Shown one piece after another: positions 18,823 through 29,171 of a DNA stretch of 64,000 nucleotides. The translations under genes and the position numbers were made by a program. The notes below the pieces were generated by a model. The model saw only the letters and a list, made by a program, of their open reading frames with translations. It was not told the DNA's origin and ran no database searches. Source of the DNA: Lithodes maja. Its lineage: Eukaryota > Arthropoda > Malacostraca > Decapoda > Lithodidae. Location: contig JBAKBP010001598.1 of the NCBI GenBank assembly GCA_037953745.1, positions 1 through 64,000 of the forward strand. Reading direction: 5' to 3'. Numbering within the stretch: the stretch's first letter is position 1; each line of letters opens with the position of its first letter.

Positions 18823-19084
18823 ATGTTTGTTAAGCCTATTAGGGATATTTTAAAGCCTTTGTTACCATTAGGGAAACCTATAATAGTTAAGTTAATTTTC
18901 AACCTCTGCTGTGGGCAAAACAACTAATTTTGTATTAAGGGGTTATTTTTGACCATGTTGATGTAACTTATTCGGATTAAAAAACTTTGATTAATTAACT
19001 GGTGTTTTTTTACTAGATTGACCATGTTTATATAACTGGGGAGAACTGAAAGAAACCCGGGGTTCATTTTTGACCTGAAACGGA

Positions 19085-19205
19085 ACGAGGAGAGTCAAGG
19101 TGGAAAGAAAACACGTTTTCTGGTTAAATAAAGTTTATTGTAAACACGTGACCAATACGGCTCTAAATAAAACAAAAGGGTCGTATATATATAATAACCC
19201 CTAAG
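19085..19205 (-). terminator. Shared 3'-end module with two-way AATAAA
   Basis: Contains TTTCTGGTTAAATAAAGTTT followed by ATTGTAAAC, then CGGCTCTAAATAAAAC and GGTCGTATATA, and CTAAGCGGCC. AATAAAGTTTATT reads AATAAA on both strands. It lies 46-170 bp beyond the stop of the minus-strand 251-aa gene, as expected of its 3' UTR. Confidence 0.65.
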
Positions 19206-19250
19206 CGGCCAAACAATATTTATTGACCCATGCCACACATTCAGATTGTG

Positions 19251-20006
19251 TTATTTGTTTTTCACCTCAATACCAAATTTGTTCAAGGCACTAATCATCT
19301 TCTCCCTGTTGTGAAAAAGGTTCTTGAACATACTGCTCTCTTTTCGAAACTTGTTCAGGCCATTCAAGAGTGTGTTGAGATCATTGCTGTTGATAATGGA
19401 AACGTATCCCAAATTGTATACGTGTCCACTTGGTGGTAGTGGTAGTCGTGGTAATTTAGTGTATTCATCATCCAATTTTGAATTATACTTCAACTTAACT
19501 AAAGGTGGTGGCTGCTTTCGTCGTCTGGAGACGGAACGTGTAACCATTCGCTGGCCGTCACCGTCCCTCCTAACTCCCTCATCTAATTGTTGTTCTTTGA
19601 CAATATTAACTGGTTCCCTTTTTTTAGGTGTAGTAGGTTCATCATCCTTCTGTGCTGATTGTGGCTTCGGCGATGGGGTGGCAATAAAATTCCTTTTTTT
19701 AGGTGTAGTAGGTTCATCATCCTTCTGTGCTGATTGTGGCTTCGGCGATGGGGTGGCAATAAAATTCCTTTTTTTAGGTGTAGTAGGTTCATCATCCTTC
19801 TGTGCTGATTGTGGCTTCGGCGATGGGGTGGCAATCAAATTATCTCTCCAACTCCATGGTTCGCTATCATTAATCATGCTGGTTAAATCAGCGACGCTGT
19901 TGTCTAAATCAGCGGTATATTTCAAATCCAATTGTAGCGACTGGGGCCTCAGCACTATAAGCTTAGTAGGTTGGTTTTGGTGGGTTGGTTTGGTTGTAGT
20001 AGTCAT
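19251..20006 (-). CDS. SPKP-repeat protein, 251 aa, copy 1
   Basis: ATG at 20006. After a Thr/Gln-rich start, residues about 60-135 are three near-perfect 25-residue repeats (ATPSPKPQSAQKDDEPTTPK), from a 75-bp DNA repeat. They offer several proline-directed phosphorylation sites (SPKP, TPKK). A basic SRRRKQPPP segment follows. The last 50 residues look helical (LNTLLNGLNKFRKESSMFKN), possibly a coiled coil. No family is recognised. A basic, phosphorylatable repeat plus a helical tail would suit a nucleic-acid or scaffold-binding protein; this is inference. An essentially identical copy is at 56217-56972, so the gene moved with the 2.39-kb segment. Confidence 0.75.
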   Translation of the reverse strand: MTTTTKPTHQNQPTKLIVLRPQSLQLDLKYTADLDNSVADLTSMINDSEPWSWRDNLIATPSPKPQSAQKDDEPTTPKKRNFIATPSPKPQSAQKDDEPTTPKKRNFIATPSPKPQSAQKDDEPTTPKKREPVNIVKEQQLDEGVRRDGDGQRMVTRSVSRRRKQPPPLVKLKYNSKLDDEYTKLPRLPLPPSGHVYNLGYVSIINSNDLNTLLNGLNKFRKESSMFKNLFHNREKMISALNKFGIEVKNK

Positions 20007-20017
20007 CGCCTACTGGT

Positions 20018-20402
20018 GATGGTGGCTTGAGTACGAGTGGTGTAAACCTTGTACCACCACCCTTATATGTGTGTGTATGTGTGTGTGTGTGTGTGTACAG
20101 ACACCAACCCTCTAACGGGCAAACAACACACCAATCCACAAATAGTTAGTTGCACGAACGTGTTCATTTTGGTAATGTCGGGCCATTCTCTATCAACACC
20201 GGAGATACTCCCGTCTTCTTTTGCGAGTAGATTCCCCGTATTACGGAATTGCACAGTTGAGAGGCCTTTACGGCCATCCGAGAGACGGCCAAACATCGCT
20301 TTTCGATTAGGGGACCCGAACCGTCGGGGTCTAAGATTCAGGGAACATTTTACGGTCTTGTACTTTTTGTTGACAGTGGTGGTGGTGCCATCTCTTTTTC
20401 AT
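20018..20402 (-). pseudogene. Frameshifted copy of the possible 128-aa gene
   Basis: Corresponds to 56976-57362 but lacks 8 bases near 20330, which breaks the frame. Its 3' part runs through a (GT)n microsatellite at about 20069-20098. Whether the intact partner is a real gene is itself uncertain. Confidence 0.35.
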
Positions 20403-20639
20403 GGCCGAATGTGGCCATTATATCCCTTAATATATAAACACATATCTATATAGGAAAGTTATATAAACATGGTCAATCTAGTTAAAAAAACAGTTAATTA
20501 GTCATTTTTTAATCCGAATAAGTTACATAAACAGGGTCATTGAAGCATTCTGCTAAAGGGTTAAAACATTATAATTTCAACCCTACCGCATAAGGCCATT
20601 TTGTCCAGCTAAAGGGTTGAAGGTTTAATTATGGGTCTG
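20403..20639. other. AT-rich intergenic stretch with inverted AAAGGGTT repeats
   Basis: No gene seen. Holds GCTAAAGGGTTAAAACATT and GCTAAAGGGTTGAAGG, both minus-strand mirrors of motifs at 14739-14790, and an ATATATAGG stretch. Duplicated at 57363-57605. Confidence 0.5.
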
Positions 20640-22847
20640 AAGCTGAATTTTATATCTTCACGACATTGATAGAAAGAGGTGTACAAGGTAGGAATACAGT
20701 GTCCATCCTATTATCCGAACACACCTTACATAGGTAATCATGGGGAAATGATGACTGGTCTCGGGTCGTTTCTTCAGATTGGAGGTTGGTAGCGATGGTT
20801 TTGGGTGGTGATTGGAGGTTCTTCTTCAATGGACTGTCCGTGGGACGTTGTTGTTTCTTCTTCGGGTGTTGGAATAGAGTGCTGTGGATTTGTCGTTTTC
20901 TTCTTTGGGTGGTGGGTCGAGTGTTGCGGATTTGTCGTTTATTCTTCGGACCGGTTCAACAATAATTCACGACGAGTATCCCTTTCCATGTCCCAAAATA
21001 TAGCCTCTATGAATGGCTCCAGGTTAAAGAAGGGCAGGATCATGGTAACGTGTCCAGGTGGTGGGGGTGGGTCGGATTTATTGTTTCTTCTTCGGGTGGG
21101 GGTGGGTAGAGTGCTATGGATTTGTCGTTTCTCCTTCGGATAGGAGGAGGAGGAGTTCTTCTTCGGGTGGGGTTGGTGGTGGGGTAGAGTGCTATGGATT
21201 TGTCGTTCCTTCTTAGGAGGAGTTCTTCTTCGGGTGGGGGTTGGTGGTGGGTCGAGTGTTGCGGATTTGTCGTTTATTCTTCGGACCGGTTCAACAATAA
21301 TTCACGACGAGTATCCCTTTCCATGTCCCAAAATATAGCCTCTATGAATGGCTCCAGGTTAAAGAAGGGCAGGATCATGGCAACGTGTCCAGGTGGTGGG
21401 GGTGGGTCGGATTTATTGTTTCTTCTTCGGGTGGGGGTGGGTAGAGTGCTATGGATTTGTCGTTTCTTCTTCGGATAGGAGGAGGAGGAGTTCTTCTTCG
21501 GGTGGGGGTTGGTGGTGGGGTAGAGTGCTATGGATTTGTCGTTCCTTCTTAGGAGGAGTTCTTCTTCGGGTGGGGGTTGGTGGTGGGTCGAATGTTGCGG
21601 ATTTGTCGTTTCTTCTTCAGACCGGTTCAACAATAATTCACGACGTGTATCCCCTTCCATATTCCAAAATGTAGCCTCTATGAATGGCTCCAGGTTAAAG
21701 AAGGGCAGGATCATGACAAAGTGTCCAGGTGGTGGTGGTGGGTAGAGTGCTACGGATTTGTTGTTTCTTCTTCGGATAGGAGGAGGGGTTGGTGGTTAGC
21801 GATTTCTTCTTCGGATAAGGAGGAGGGGTTGGTGGTTAGCGATTTCATCTTCGGATAGGAGGAGGGGTTGGTGGTGGGTCGGATTTGTTGTTTCTTCTTC
21901 AGACCGGTTCAACGAGTATCCCTTTTCATGTCACGAAGTATAGCCTCTATGAATGGCTCCAGGTTAAAGAAGGGCAGGCCAGTCTGTACCAATTTAGTTT
22001 TGAGGACCTCACGAACCTTCGGTTCTGGGAATCCCATTGTCACCACAGCCCGCGCCATATCCAGCTCCATTAATGAGTCCAATTCCAGTTCGGTGATAGG
22101 CGGTGGTGGCGCGGTGGTGGATGATGGGCGACGAATATACATCTGATCAATAAATCCCTTACCCTTTTTCAACAGGACAAAGTTACAGTAGGGATACCAG
22201 CGAGCATGTTCATTCCAAGGGATATTATTGGTCTCCCAGTTTCGTAGACCGTTACCACAATGGAAACATCTCACGTGATCACTCAAACCACAGTAATAGA
22301 AGCCGGCCTCGGATAATTCCGCGGGCTTCTGTTTCACCCGTTCTGGCCATCCATTATAGCTATAGAGACGATTTTTATACGTGATATAGTCGGGTCGTTT
22401 GGGAGCACTATGTTTCGGGAGACCCATTGCCTCGAGTTGGTCGAGGGGGGGGCATTTTCTCTCCGAGTATGATCCGGGCACAGATCCGCAGACATCCTCG
22501 GAAAGAACACTGATAGCCTTGGGAAAAGGATATAGTCGGGTGATGATGTGACCCTGCCTGAGTGGAATATTCCCCACTGGTTGTCCCTTCACAAATGGAC
22601 AGCGGGGAGAGTGACGTTGATGTTCGCTTCGTGGTGTATCGGTCTTCTCCCAGGCACCAACAATCCCCATACAAAACACCCAGGCGCAGTGATCCTCTGT
22701 TCGCAGATAATAAAATCCATCGCGGGCAAGGTCGTTGGGGCTCAACCATAAACTTGGCCAGTCGATGAACGTGGCCAGTCTTTCCTTTTCGAATCTCAGA
22801 CTATCATATCCCAAAAATATCTGGGAGAGTTGCGTGATTTCGGCCAT
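20640..22847 (-). pseudogene. Inverted, broken copy of the IAP gene
   Basis: An ATG at 22847 opens a 312-codon frame encoding both BIR domains (CVFC...EHQRHSPRC and CFHC...EHARWYPYC) and the UBA-like region, then stops at 21909. Beyond it the linker repeats are rearranged, with two or three partial re-duplications of the 3' UBA segment (20950-21050, 21290-21390, 21620-21720) and many frame changes. A RING remnant survives at about 20790-20650 (YLCKVC, DNRMDTV, LPCT) but lacks the second half of the zinc site. The 312-aa part could still be expressed as a BIR-BIR protein without E3 activity. Similarity to the intact gene extends about 140 bp upstream of the ATG. Confidence 0.8.
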
Positions 22848-22984
22848 CTCCTTGAATCCTGAAAGAGAAATAATGAATTATTTTTACAGTCTTGGTGGGT
22901 CATATTGGGGGAAGCTCTCGGAAAAGGAGACTTATTTCATCCAAAGGATAATTATAATAATATTTCCACAGATTCGAGAAAAGT

Positions 22985-23470
22985 AGAAAGAAGACCACCC
23001 CGAAACTCAAAAAAATTACCCAAAAGACGAGATTGATTTCTCCAACAATATCCACATTACAAAGAGGAATCAAGGTAACTAGCCTAGTTATTTAGGGTGA
23101 TTTTAGCTCTATTATATGTCTCGTTCTTCTTTCGACGGTAAAACCTCAAAATGTAGTCCCTGAGACTCTTTGGTATGTAAAAGCAGAAAGAAGACCACCC
23201 CGAGACTCAAAAAATTACCCAAAAGACGAGACTGACTTCTCCAACAATATCCACATTACAAAGAGGAATCAAGGTAACTAGCCTAGTTATTTAGGGTGAT
23301 TTTAGCTCTATTATATGTCTACGTCTCGTTCTTCTTTCGACGGTAAAACCTCAAAATGTAGTCCCTGAGACTCTTTGGTATGTAAAAGCAGAAAGAAGAC
23401 CACCCCGAGACTCAAAAAATTACCCAAAAGACGAGACTGACTTCTCCAACAATACAAAGAGGAATCAAGG
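22985..23470. repeat. About 200-bp tandem repeat, 2.4 copies, carrying a gene scrap
   Basis: Units begin near 22985, 23185 and 23390 (AGAAAGAAGACCACCCC). Each full unit includes, on the minus strand, a piece of the membrane-protein family gene (CAGGGACTACATTTTGAGG then TTTTACCGTCG), equivalent to about 44577-44610. So it is a dispersed fragment amplified in tandem. No gene. Confidence 0.75.
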
Positions 23471-23560
23471 TGGATAAAGAAACGTGTTTTCTGGTTAAAT
23501 AAAGTTTATTGTAAAAATACCACACCAGGAGGCGTCTGAATACAAAAGGTCGTATATAAC
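23468..23560 (-). terminator. Shared 3'-end module
   Basis: TTTCTGGTTAAATAAAGTTT, then ACAAAAGGTCGTATATAACC and CGAAGCGGC. It lies 64-156 bp beyond the stop of the 370-aa minus gene and has the same order of parts as the module at 19085. Confidence 0.65.
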
Positions 23561-23623
23561 CCCGAAGCGGCTATGTATAGAAAGATTGATTTCATTGACC
23601 TGCGATACTAATTTGTTATACTA

Positions 23624-24736
23624 TTATTTTTGAATTCTTCCATCTACCAACGGTGAATGGTAGATTTCATTCATGTTAGCTGTCAGAGCCAATGTTAGCC
23701 ATTTTAGTGTCTCCCTTTCATTGTCCAAAAGACTGTCCGCAAATCCTTGTGGGGTACAGATAGGAATGGTGAGACCCAATTCCTGATAATACTCCAACCA
23801 CGCCCGCCACATGAAAAATCTTTCGTATAGAAAGACTGATTCTATTGGGCCCCTCTTTCGCTTCGGAATAGTGAAAGGGAGGACCCTCGACACCGCCTGT
23901 TTAACGTTATTGTAAAAGGGATATCGGGAGACCTCTCCCTCAAGCCTTCGATATTTTGGCGGGCTCTTTTCCCGGGGATTTATGAAAGAGAGGACCCGAG
24001 ATACTATTTTGTTAACATTTTGGTAGAATGGTGAGACCTCTACAATATAGTCCAGCCCATACCTTTGATACCAATTCTTTATTTTCCCCTTCACATTTCC
24101 ACATTGCCAAAACTCAATATGATGAGGTTCCGAACTTGTGTGTAATTGGTACGCCTCTTTCCAAATATCTTGGCTTAACTTATTTATAGTTAACGAGACG
24201 TGAAAATGGTGTAGAGTGTACCCTATAGATTGGCCCATTGTATACATGGATAGGTCGTGTAGGTTGATAATTGTCCCCAGGTACCAATTCAATTCTACCC
24301 AGCGGTGGTGGAGAGCTTTGCGAAAATTGTCGCTAACGCGAGAACGGTGTTGGAAGACGGCGGTGTAGTGTCGGTGTATCTCGAAGAAATCCCACAATAC
24401 CCATACCAATTCTTCCATGGTTGCTCCTCCAATATGAACCAGCTCTCGGTCGGGTTCCGGTGGGGAGACGACATTCAACAGCTCACTCTCCAACATGTTC
24501 TCGGAAACCGCCCGCTCCAGCAGACGACGGTTGACGGCTTCGCGTAGATCCATGGGCCACATGTGTTTCACCACGAAGGCTGTCAGGAGTATCACCTTAT
24601 CCCGCTTCTCCATAGCTGACTCACAGTTGATAATCGACCATGTCTTTACGAAGATGGGGTGATCATATTTTGGACACGACGAACGAAGGATACGTATAAT
24701 GTCATCCAGAGAAGAAGAACCCAATGAGGAGGCCAT
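23624..24736 (-). CDS. 370-aa family protein, member A
   Basis: ATG at 24736, with a TATA box and the GCTAAAGGGT motif 30-55 bp upstream. The product is soluble, rich in Trp, Tyr and His, and predicted mostly helical, with conserved blocks shared by all members: MEKRDKVILLTAFVVK, the RLLERAVSENMLES block, VLWDFFEIHRHY, FQHRSRV, LHDLSMY, EPHHIEFWQC, YPFYNNVK and ERFFMWRAWLEY. No signal peptide or zinc motif, and no known family recognised. The array of related copies to 29885 marks an expanding accessory family. The shared 3'-end module follows. Confidence 0.8.
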   Translation of the reverse strand: MASSLGSSSLDDIIRILRSSCPKYDHPIFVKTWSIINCESAMEKRDKVILLTAFVVKHMWPMDLREAVNRRLLERAVSENMLESELLNVVSPPEPDRELVHIGGATMEELVWVLWDFFEIHRHYTAVFQHRSRVSDNFRKALHHRWVELNWYLGTIINLHDLSMYTMGQSIGYTLHHFHVSLTINKLSQDIWKEAYQLHTSSEPHHIEFWQCGNVKGKIKNWYQRYGLDYIVEVSPFYQNVNKIVSRVLSFINPREKSPPKYRRLEGEVSRYPFYNNVKQAVSRVLPFTIPKRKRGPIESVFLYERFFMWRAWLEYYQELGLTIPICTPQGFADSLLDNERETLKWLTLALTANMNEIYHSPLVDGRIQK

Positions 24737-24765
24737 GACTATCTCATTGGGGGTTGGTGATCGCC

Positions 24766-24792
24766 CTTTATATAATTATACCCTTTAGCGAA
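24766..24792 (-). promoter_or_regulatory. TATA box plus GCTAAAGGGT
   Basis: Read on the minus strand, CGCTAAAGGGTATAATTATA leads into TATAAAGGGCGATC, about 30-55 bp before the ATG at 24736. The same block precedes the broken member at 28822 and a relic at 26130-26155 that no longer has a gene next to it. Confidence 0.6.
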
Positions 24793-24813
24793 CAAAACAA
24801 AAAAAACTTTTCG

Positions 24814-25929
24814 TTATCCAAATGTATATAACACGGATATCAAATCCTTTTCACTATCCAAAAGATTGTCTGTAAATCCTTGTGAGATGTAGATAGGAAT
24901 TGGGAGCCCCGTTTTTATTTTAACGGCTCTATGGTGCTCCAACAAGGCCCGCCATGCGAAATATCTTTCGTTTAGAAAGATCGTTTTCATTGGCCCCCTC
25001 CTTCGCATCGGAATAGTGAAAGAGAAGACCTGAGATACTAATTTTTTAACATTATTATAGAATGGGTATTGTGGGACCTTTCCAATCATTCTTTTAAACC
25101 ATGGCTCACTCTGTGGCTCCGGAATAATGAAAGATCGGACCTCCGATACTAATGTTTTAATATTTTTGTAGAGTGGGTATCGTGAGGCCTCTACCATATC
25201 GTCCAGCCCATACCTTTGATACCAATTCTGCAATTTTTCATTCACATTTCTACACTGCCAAAACTCAATATGATGAGGTTCCGAACTCACATGTAATTGG
25301 TACGCCTCGTTCCAAATATCTCGGCTTAAATTATTTATGGAGACGTTATGATGATGATGATGTAAAGTATACCCTATAGATTGATCTATCGAATACATGG
25401 AGAGGTCGTGTAGTTCGATAACCCGATCCATTTGCTCATTTTGGTCTATATTAGCTTGGTTAAAAATGTCCTTGACACGAGAACGGTGTTGGAAGACGTC
25501 GGTATAGTGCCGATGTATCTCAAAGAAATCCCACAAAATAATCACCAAATGTACAGGCATTGTAAATATATTTTCCTCCACATTTTCATCCCGGTCGGGA
25601 TCCGGTGGGGAGATGACATCCAACAGGTGACTCTCCAACATGTTCTCGGAAACCGCTCGCTTCAGCAGATAATGGTTGATGGTTTCGCGTATATCCATGC
25701 ACCACATACGTTTCACCACCAAGGCTGTCATGAGTATCACCTTATCCCGCATCTCCATATTTGACTCAGTTCGGTTGATACTCAACCACATCTTTACGAA
25801 TGGGTCACATTCTGGGAAGGTTGGGTGTCTCGTATAAGTGGGACATGACATGTGAAGGAAATGTATGATATCCTGCAGCGAATAACCCACCAACCCCAAT
25901 GAGGAATAACCCATCCACTCGGACTCCAT
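24814..25929 (-). CDS. 370-aa family protein, member B (371 aa)
   Basis: ATG at 25929. Collinear with member A, sharing the MEMRDKVILMTALVVKRMW block, RAVSENMLES, LWDFFEIHRHYTDVFQHRSR, EPHHIEFWQC, YPFYNNVK and NERYFAWRALLEH, but clearly diverged over its whole length. It starts with an extra MESEWMGYSSLGLVGYSL segment and lacks the last 25 residues of member A. Its closest relatives are the broken copies at 26276 and 29172. Function unknown. Confidence 0.8.
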   Translation of the reverse strand: MESEWMGYSSLGLVGYSLQDIIHFLHMSCPTYTRHPTFPECDPFVKMWLSINRTESNMEMRDKVILMTALVVKRMWCMDIRETINHYLLKRAVSENMLESHLLDVISPPDPDRDENVEENIFTMPVHLVIILWDFFEIHRHYTDVFQHRSRVKDIFNQANIDQNEQMDRVIELHDLSMYSIDQSIGYTLHHHHHNVSINNLSRDIWNEAYQLHVSSEPHHIEFWQCRNVNEKLQNWYQRYGLDDMVEASRYPLYKNIKTLVSEVRSFIIPEPQSEPWFKRMIGKVPQYPFYNNVKKLVSQVFSFTIPMRRRGPMKTIFLNERYFAWRALLEHHRAVKIKTGLPIPIYISQGFTDNLLDSEKDLISVLYTFG

Positions 25930-26275
25930 GACTATAATAATGAGGTGGAGACAGGGAGAACTGACACTAGATGAGATGCAGTTACCCTTTTATCTGATTG
26001 GTAGAGTTAAATTGTCGTTAAGAAATACAAAAATATTTATTAGATTTTAGAAAAATACCCTTTACTCCAGATTATTATTGTTGTTAATGAGGAGGAGGCC
26101 ATGACTATCTCATTGGGGGTTGGTGATCACCCTTTATATAATTATACCCTTTAACTAAAAAAACAAATTGTTCGTTATCCAAATGTATATAACACGGATA
26201 TCAAATCCTTTTCACTATCCAAAAGATTGTCTGTAAATCCTTGTGAGATGTAGATAGGAATGGTGAGCCCCGTTT
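25930..26275. other. Spacer with a relic promoter and 3' end
   Basis: Bases 26090-26155 repeat the promoter and first codons of member A (GGCCATGACTATCTCATTGG) and 26160-26275 repeat the 3' end of member B. The gene between them is missing, which looks like a deletion joint. Confidence 0.6.
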
Positions 26276-26629
26276 TTATTTAACGTCTCTACGGTGCTCC
26301 AACAAGGCCCGCCATGCGAAATATCTTTCGTTTAGAAAGATCGTTTTCATTGGGGAGATGACATCCAACATGTTCTCGGAAACCGCTCGCTTCAGCAGAT
26401 GATGGTTGACAGTTTTGCGTTGATCCATGTACCACATATATTTCACCACGAAGGCCGTCATGAGTATCACCTTATTCCGCATCTCCATATTTGACTCACT
26501 TTGATTGATACTCAACCACATCTTTGCGAAGGGGTCACATTCTGGGAAGGTTGGGTATCTCTTATAATAGGGGCATGACTTGTGAAGGATATGTATGATA
26601 TTCTGCAGAGTATAACCCATTATTGTTAA
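26276..26629 (-). pseudogene. 370-aa family member with internal deletion
   Basis: Encodes the first 80 or so residues of a member-B-like protein, joined at VISP directly to the C-terminal block MKTIFLNERYFAWRALLEH. About 200 residues are missing, but the frame across the joint is kept. The start codon used by its sister copy at 29885 has become ACG here; an internal ATG at 26620 would give 114 aa. Confidence 0.75.
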
Positions 26630-26689
26630 ATTGGACTTCGTGAGGTGGAGACATTGCTTTTTATCTGATTATCATCAGAGTTATCAAGA

Positions 26690-27030
26690 AAAAAAAAGTG
26701 CTAGATTTTATCTAGCGATTGGATAGAAAAAATATACACTTTATTCCAGATTATTATTATTCAAATTGGTCCAAATGTTATTAGAAGCCTTGATATTACA
26801 GACAGAACTTGCCACTAAATCGAATTCAGCTATTGTATCGGAAATGTAGCTAAATTTAATACCATTGACAACAGTAATTAATAGTTTCAATCGTTTGCCC
26901 ATTTTGCCGACTGTCAAATATGATGCATATTTGGCAAAGTGGTCAGACCCTCAAACAATTTACGCAAATGGTCAAAAGGCACAAATTATTTGACAAAACG
27001 AGCAATTTGCCTACTTAGGCACGAGTTCGG
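26690..27030. repeat. Family-flank repeat, copy 1
   Basis: Matches 29960-30310: TTATTATTCAAATTGGTCC, CTTGATATTACAGACAGAAC, TTTGCCGACT, and two TCAAATGG/AAAGGCACAAA blocks. It follows the 5' side of a family member in both places, so gene plus flank were duplicated together. No coding potential seen. Confidence 0.75.
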
Positions 27031-27059
27031 ACCCTCGACACCGCCTGTTTAACGTTTTT

Positions 27060-27450
27060 ATAAAAAGGGGTATCGGGAGACCACCAACACCATCCTATTT
27101 AAATGTCTTTGTTTTCATAGTGGGAGATAACTGGGGTTTGATAGAAGAACCACCAACACCATCCGATTTAAATGTCTTTGTTTTCATGGTGGGAGATAAC
27201 TGGGGTTTGATAGAAGAACCATCAATACCACCATCTATGGTTGATATCTTATTTTTTATGTTGGATGATATCTCCGCAACTTCCTCCTCAGCATGAACAA
27301 CAGTATCAGTATCCTCTGTGATATAATCAACAGTAACAGCATTAGTAAAGCATCAGAATTTAGGGTATTCATTGGTACTATTACTGGTGCTGATAACTTT
27401 ACTAGCCCGCCTCAGCCTTTTTATATGAACAATAGGGGTGTAATGTAATG
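27060..27450 (-). pseudogene. Relic of the acidic DSDAE gene
   Basis: Short pieces of the minus-strand gene at 48304-48705 are recognisable (two tandem pieces with GGTTTGATAGAAGAACCACC, and an acidic-coding remnant near 27290-27360), followed by its upstream flank (27390-27560, ACTAGCCCGCCTCAGCC). Frames are broken. Confidence 0.6.
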
Positions 27451-27594
27451 TGGACGAGAGGTGGTCTGAGGATTTATATGCAGCCAATCACAGGCCCAAA
27501 CTAGTAATTATTCAATCCACTGGCCACACCCCTCAAGGCCCAAATCGTAATCTAAGACTTTGGTCTATCTGTAATCGTGAGTTCAGGTTCTCAA

Positions 27595-27680
27595 CTGGCT
27601 ACACCACACCATGCTGCACACACGTGACGGAGGTGTGAGTAGTACGGCTCTGAATAAAAAAGGGTCATATATAAAAAACC
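27595..27680 (-). terminator. Partial shared 3'-end module
   Basis: CACACGTGACGGAGGTGTG, ACGGCTCTGAATAAAAAAGG, GTCATATATAA. It sits just beyond the stop of the 370-aa family copy at 27687. The AATAAAGTTTATT core is missing. Confidence 0.5.
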
Positions 27681-27686
27681 CGGAGG

Positions 27687-28822
27687 TTAGCAATGGTAGA
27701 TTTCATTCATGTTAGCTGTCAGAGCCAATGTTAGCCATTTTAGTGTCTCCCTTTCATTGTCCAAAAGACTGTCCGCAAATCCTTGTGGGGTACAGATAGG
27801 AATGGTGAGACCTAATTCCCAATAATACTCCAACCACGCCCGCCACATGAAAAATCTTTCGTATAGGAAGATTGATTTCATTGGCCCCCTCTTTCGCTTC
27901 GGAATAGTGAAAGGGAGGACCCATGACACCACCTGTTTAACGTTATTGTAAAAGGGATATCCGGAGACCTCTCCCTCAAGCCTTCGATATTTTGGCGGGC
28001 TCTTTCCCGGGGGATTTATGAAAGAGAGGACCCGCGATACTATATTGTTTACATTTTGGTAGAATGGCTCGACCTCTATCATATAATTCAGCCCATACCT
28101 TATATACCAATTCTTTAATTTTTCCTTCACATTTCCACATTGCCAAAACTCAACATGATGAGGTTCCGAACTTGTGTGTAATTGGTACGCCTCTTTCCAA
28201 ATATCTTGGCTTAACTTACTCATGGTTAATGAGACGTGAAAATAATGTAGATTATACCCTATAGATTGGTTCATTGAATACATGGATAGGTCGTGTACTT
28301 CGATAACCCCCTTCAAGTAACTGTTCAAGTCTATATTATAGTGGTTAATTCTGCGAAAAATGTATCGGAGAGTTCTGCGAAAATTGTCTCTAACGCGAGA
28401 ACGGTGTTGGAAGACGGTGGTGTAGTGTCGGTGTATCTCGAAGAAATCCCACAACACCAACACCAATTCTTCCATGGTTGCTCCTCCTAATGACCCAGCT
28501 CTCGGTCGGAAAAAATAATGTTTGTAATTTTTCCATTGGAATCCTGTGGGGAGACGACATTCAACAGCTCACTCTCCAACATGTTCTCGGAAACCGCCCG
28601 CTCCAACAGACGACGGTTGACGGCTTCGCGTAGATCCATGGGCCACATGCGTTTCACCACGAAGGCTGTCAGGAGTATCACCTTATCCCGCTTCTCCATA
28701 GCTGACTCATGGTTGATAATCGACCATGTCTTTACGAAGATGGGGTGATCATATTTTGGACACGATGAATGAAGGATACGTATAATGTCCTCCAGAGAAG
28801 AAGAACCCAATGAGGAGGCCAT
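27687..28822 (-). pseudogene. 370-aa family member split by a 1-base deletion
   Basis: Two frames together cover a member-A-like gene. 28822-28487 encodes the N-terminal half to FSDRELGH, and 28475-27687 encodes the rest from MEELVLVLWDFFEIHRHY. Compared with member A there is a 30-bp in-frame insertion and then a one-base loss between the two frames near 28490. The promoter (TATA box plus GCTAAAGGG, 28851-28880) is intact. The C-terminal frame could in principle restart at its own ATG. Confidence 0.8.
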
Positions 28823-28934
28823 GACTATCTCATTGGGGGTTGGTGATCGCCCTTTATATAATTATACCCTTTAGCGAACAAAATAAAACACTTTTCGTTA
28901 TCCAAATATATATAACACGGATATCAAATCCTTT

Positions 28935-29115
28935 TACAAGAGGTGGAAAAGAAACGAATTTTTCTGGTTAAATAAAGTTTATTATAAACAAAGAAAAAGA
29001 GAGTTCTCTCACTCTTATAATTACCTCTCCAAAATTAGCTTTCTACCCACAGCTAACTCAAAGACAACTGCCGAGGTTGAAGTGACTAAACTAAAGGTTT
29101 CTAAATACACCCCAA
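28935..29115 (-). terminator. Shared 3'-end module plus dispersed repeat
   Basis: TTTCTGGTTAAATAAAGTTT at about 28962-28981, followed by a minus-strand copy of the dispersed repeat (TTCTCTCACTCTTATAATTA, AACTGCCGAGGTTGAAG). It lies beyond the stop of the family copy at 29172. Confidence 0.55.
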
Positions 29116-29171
29116 AGGTTAGCAATGCTAGATTTCATTCATGTTAGCTGTCAGAGCCAATGTTAGCCATT

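Larger units (their letters stand above)
18648..21045. repeat. 2.39-kb segmental duplication, copy 1
   Basis: Near-identical to 55614-58005 in the same orientation (offset 36,966 bp over the first half). It contains the 378-aa gene 3' fragment, the 251-aa gene, a possible 128-aa gene and the RING end of the inverted IAP copy. Differences include a longer GT microsatellite here and 8 fewer bases near 20330. Confidence 0.9.

Noticed and set aside
19324..20019. Plus-strand frame opposite the SPKP-repeat gene (also at 56425-56985)
   Set aside because: Driven by the 75-bp repeat. The minus frame has an ATG, sensible composition and the 3'-end module on the correct side.
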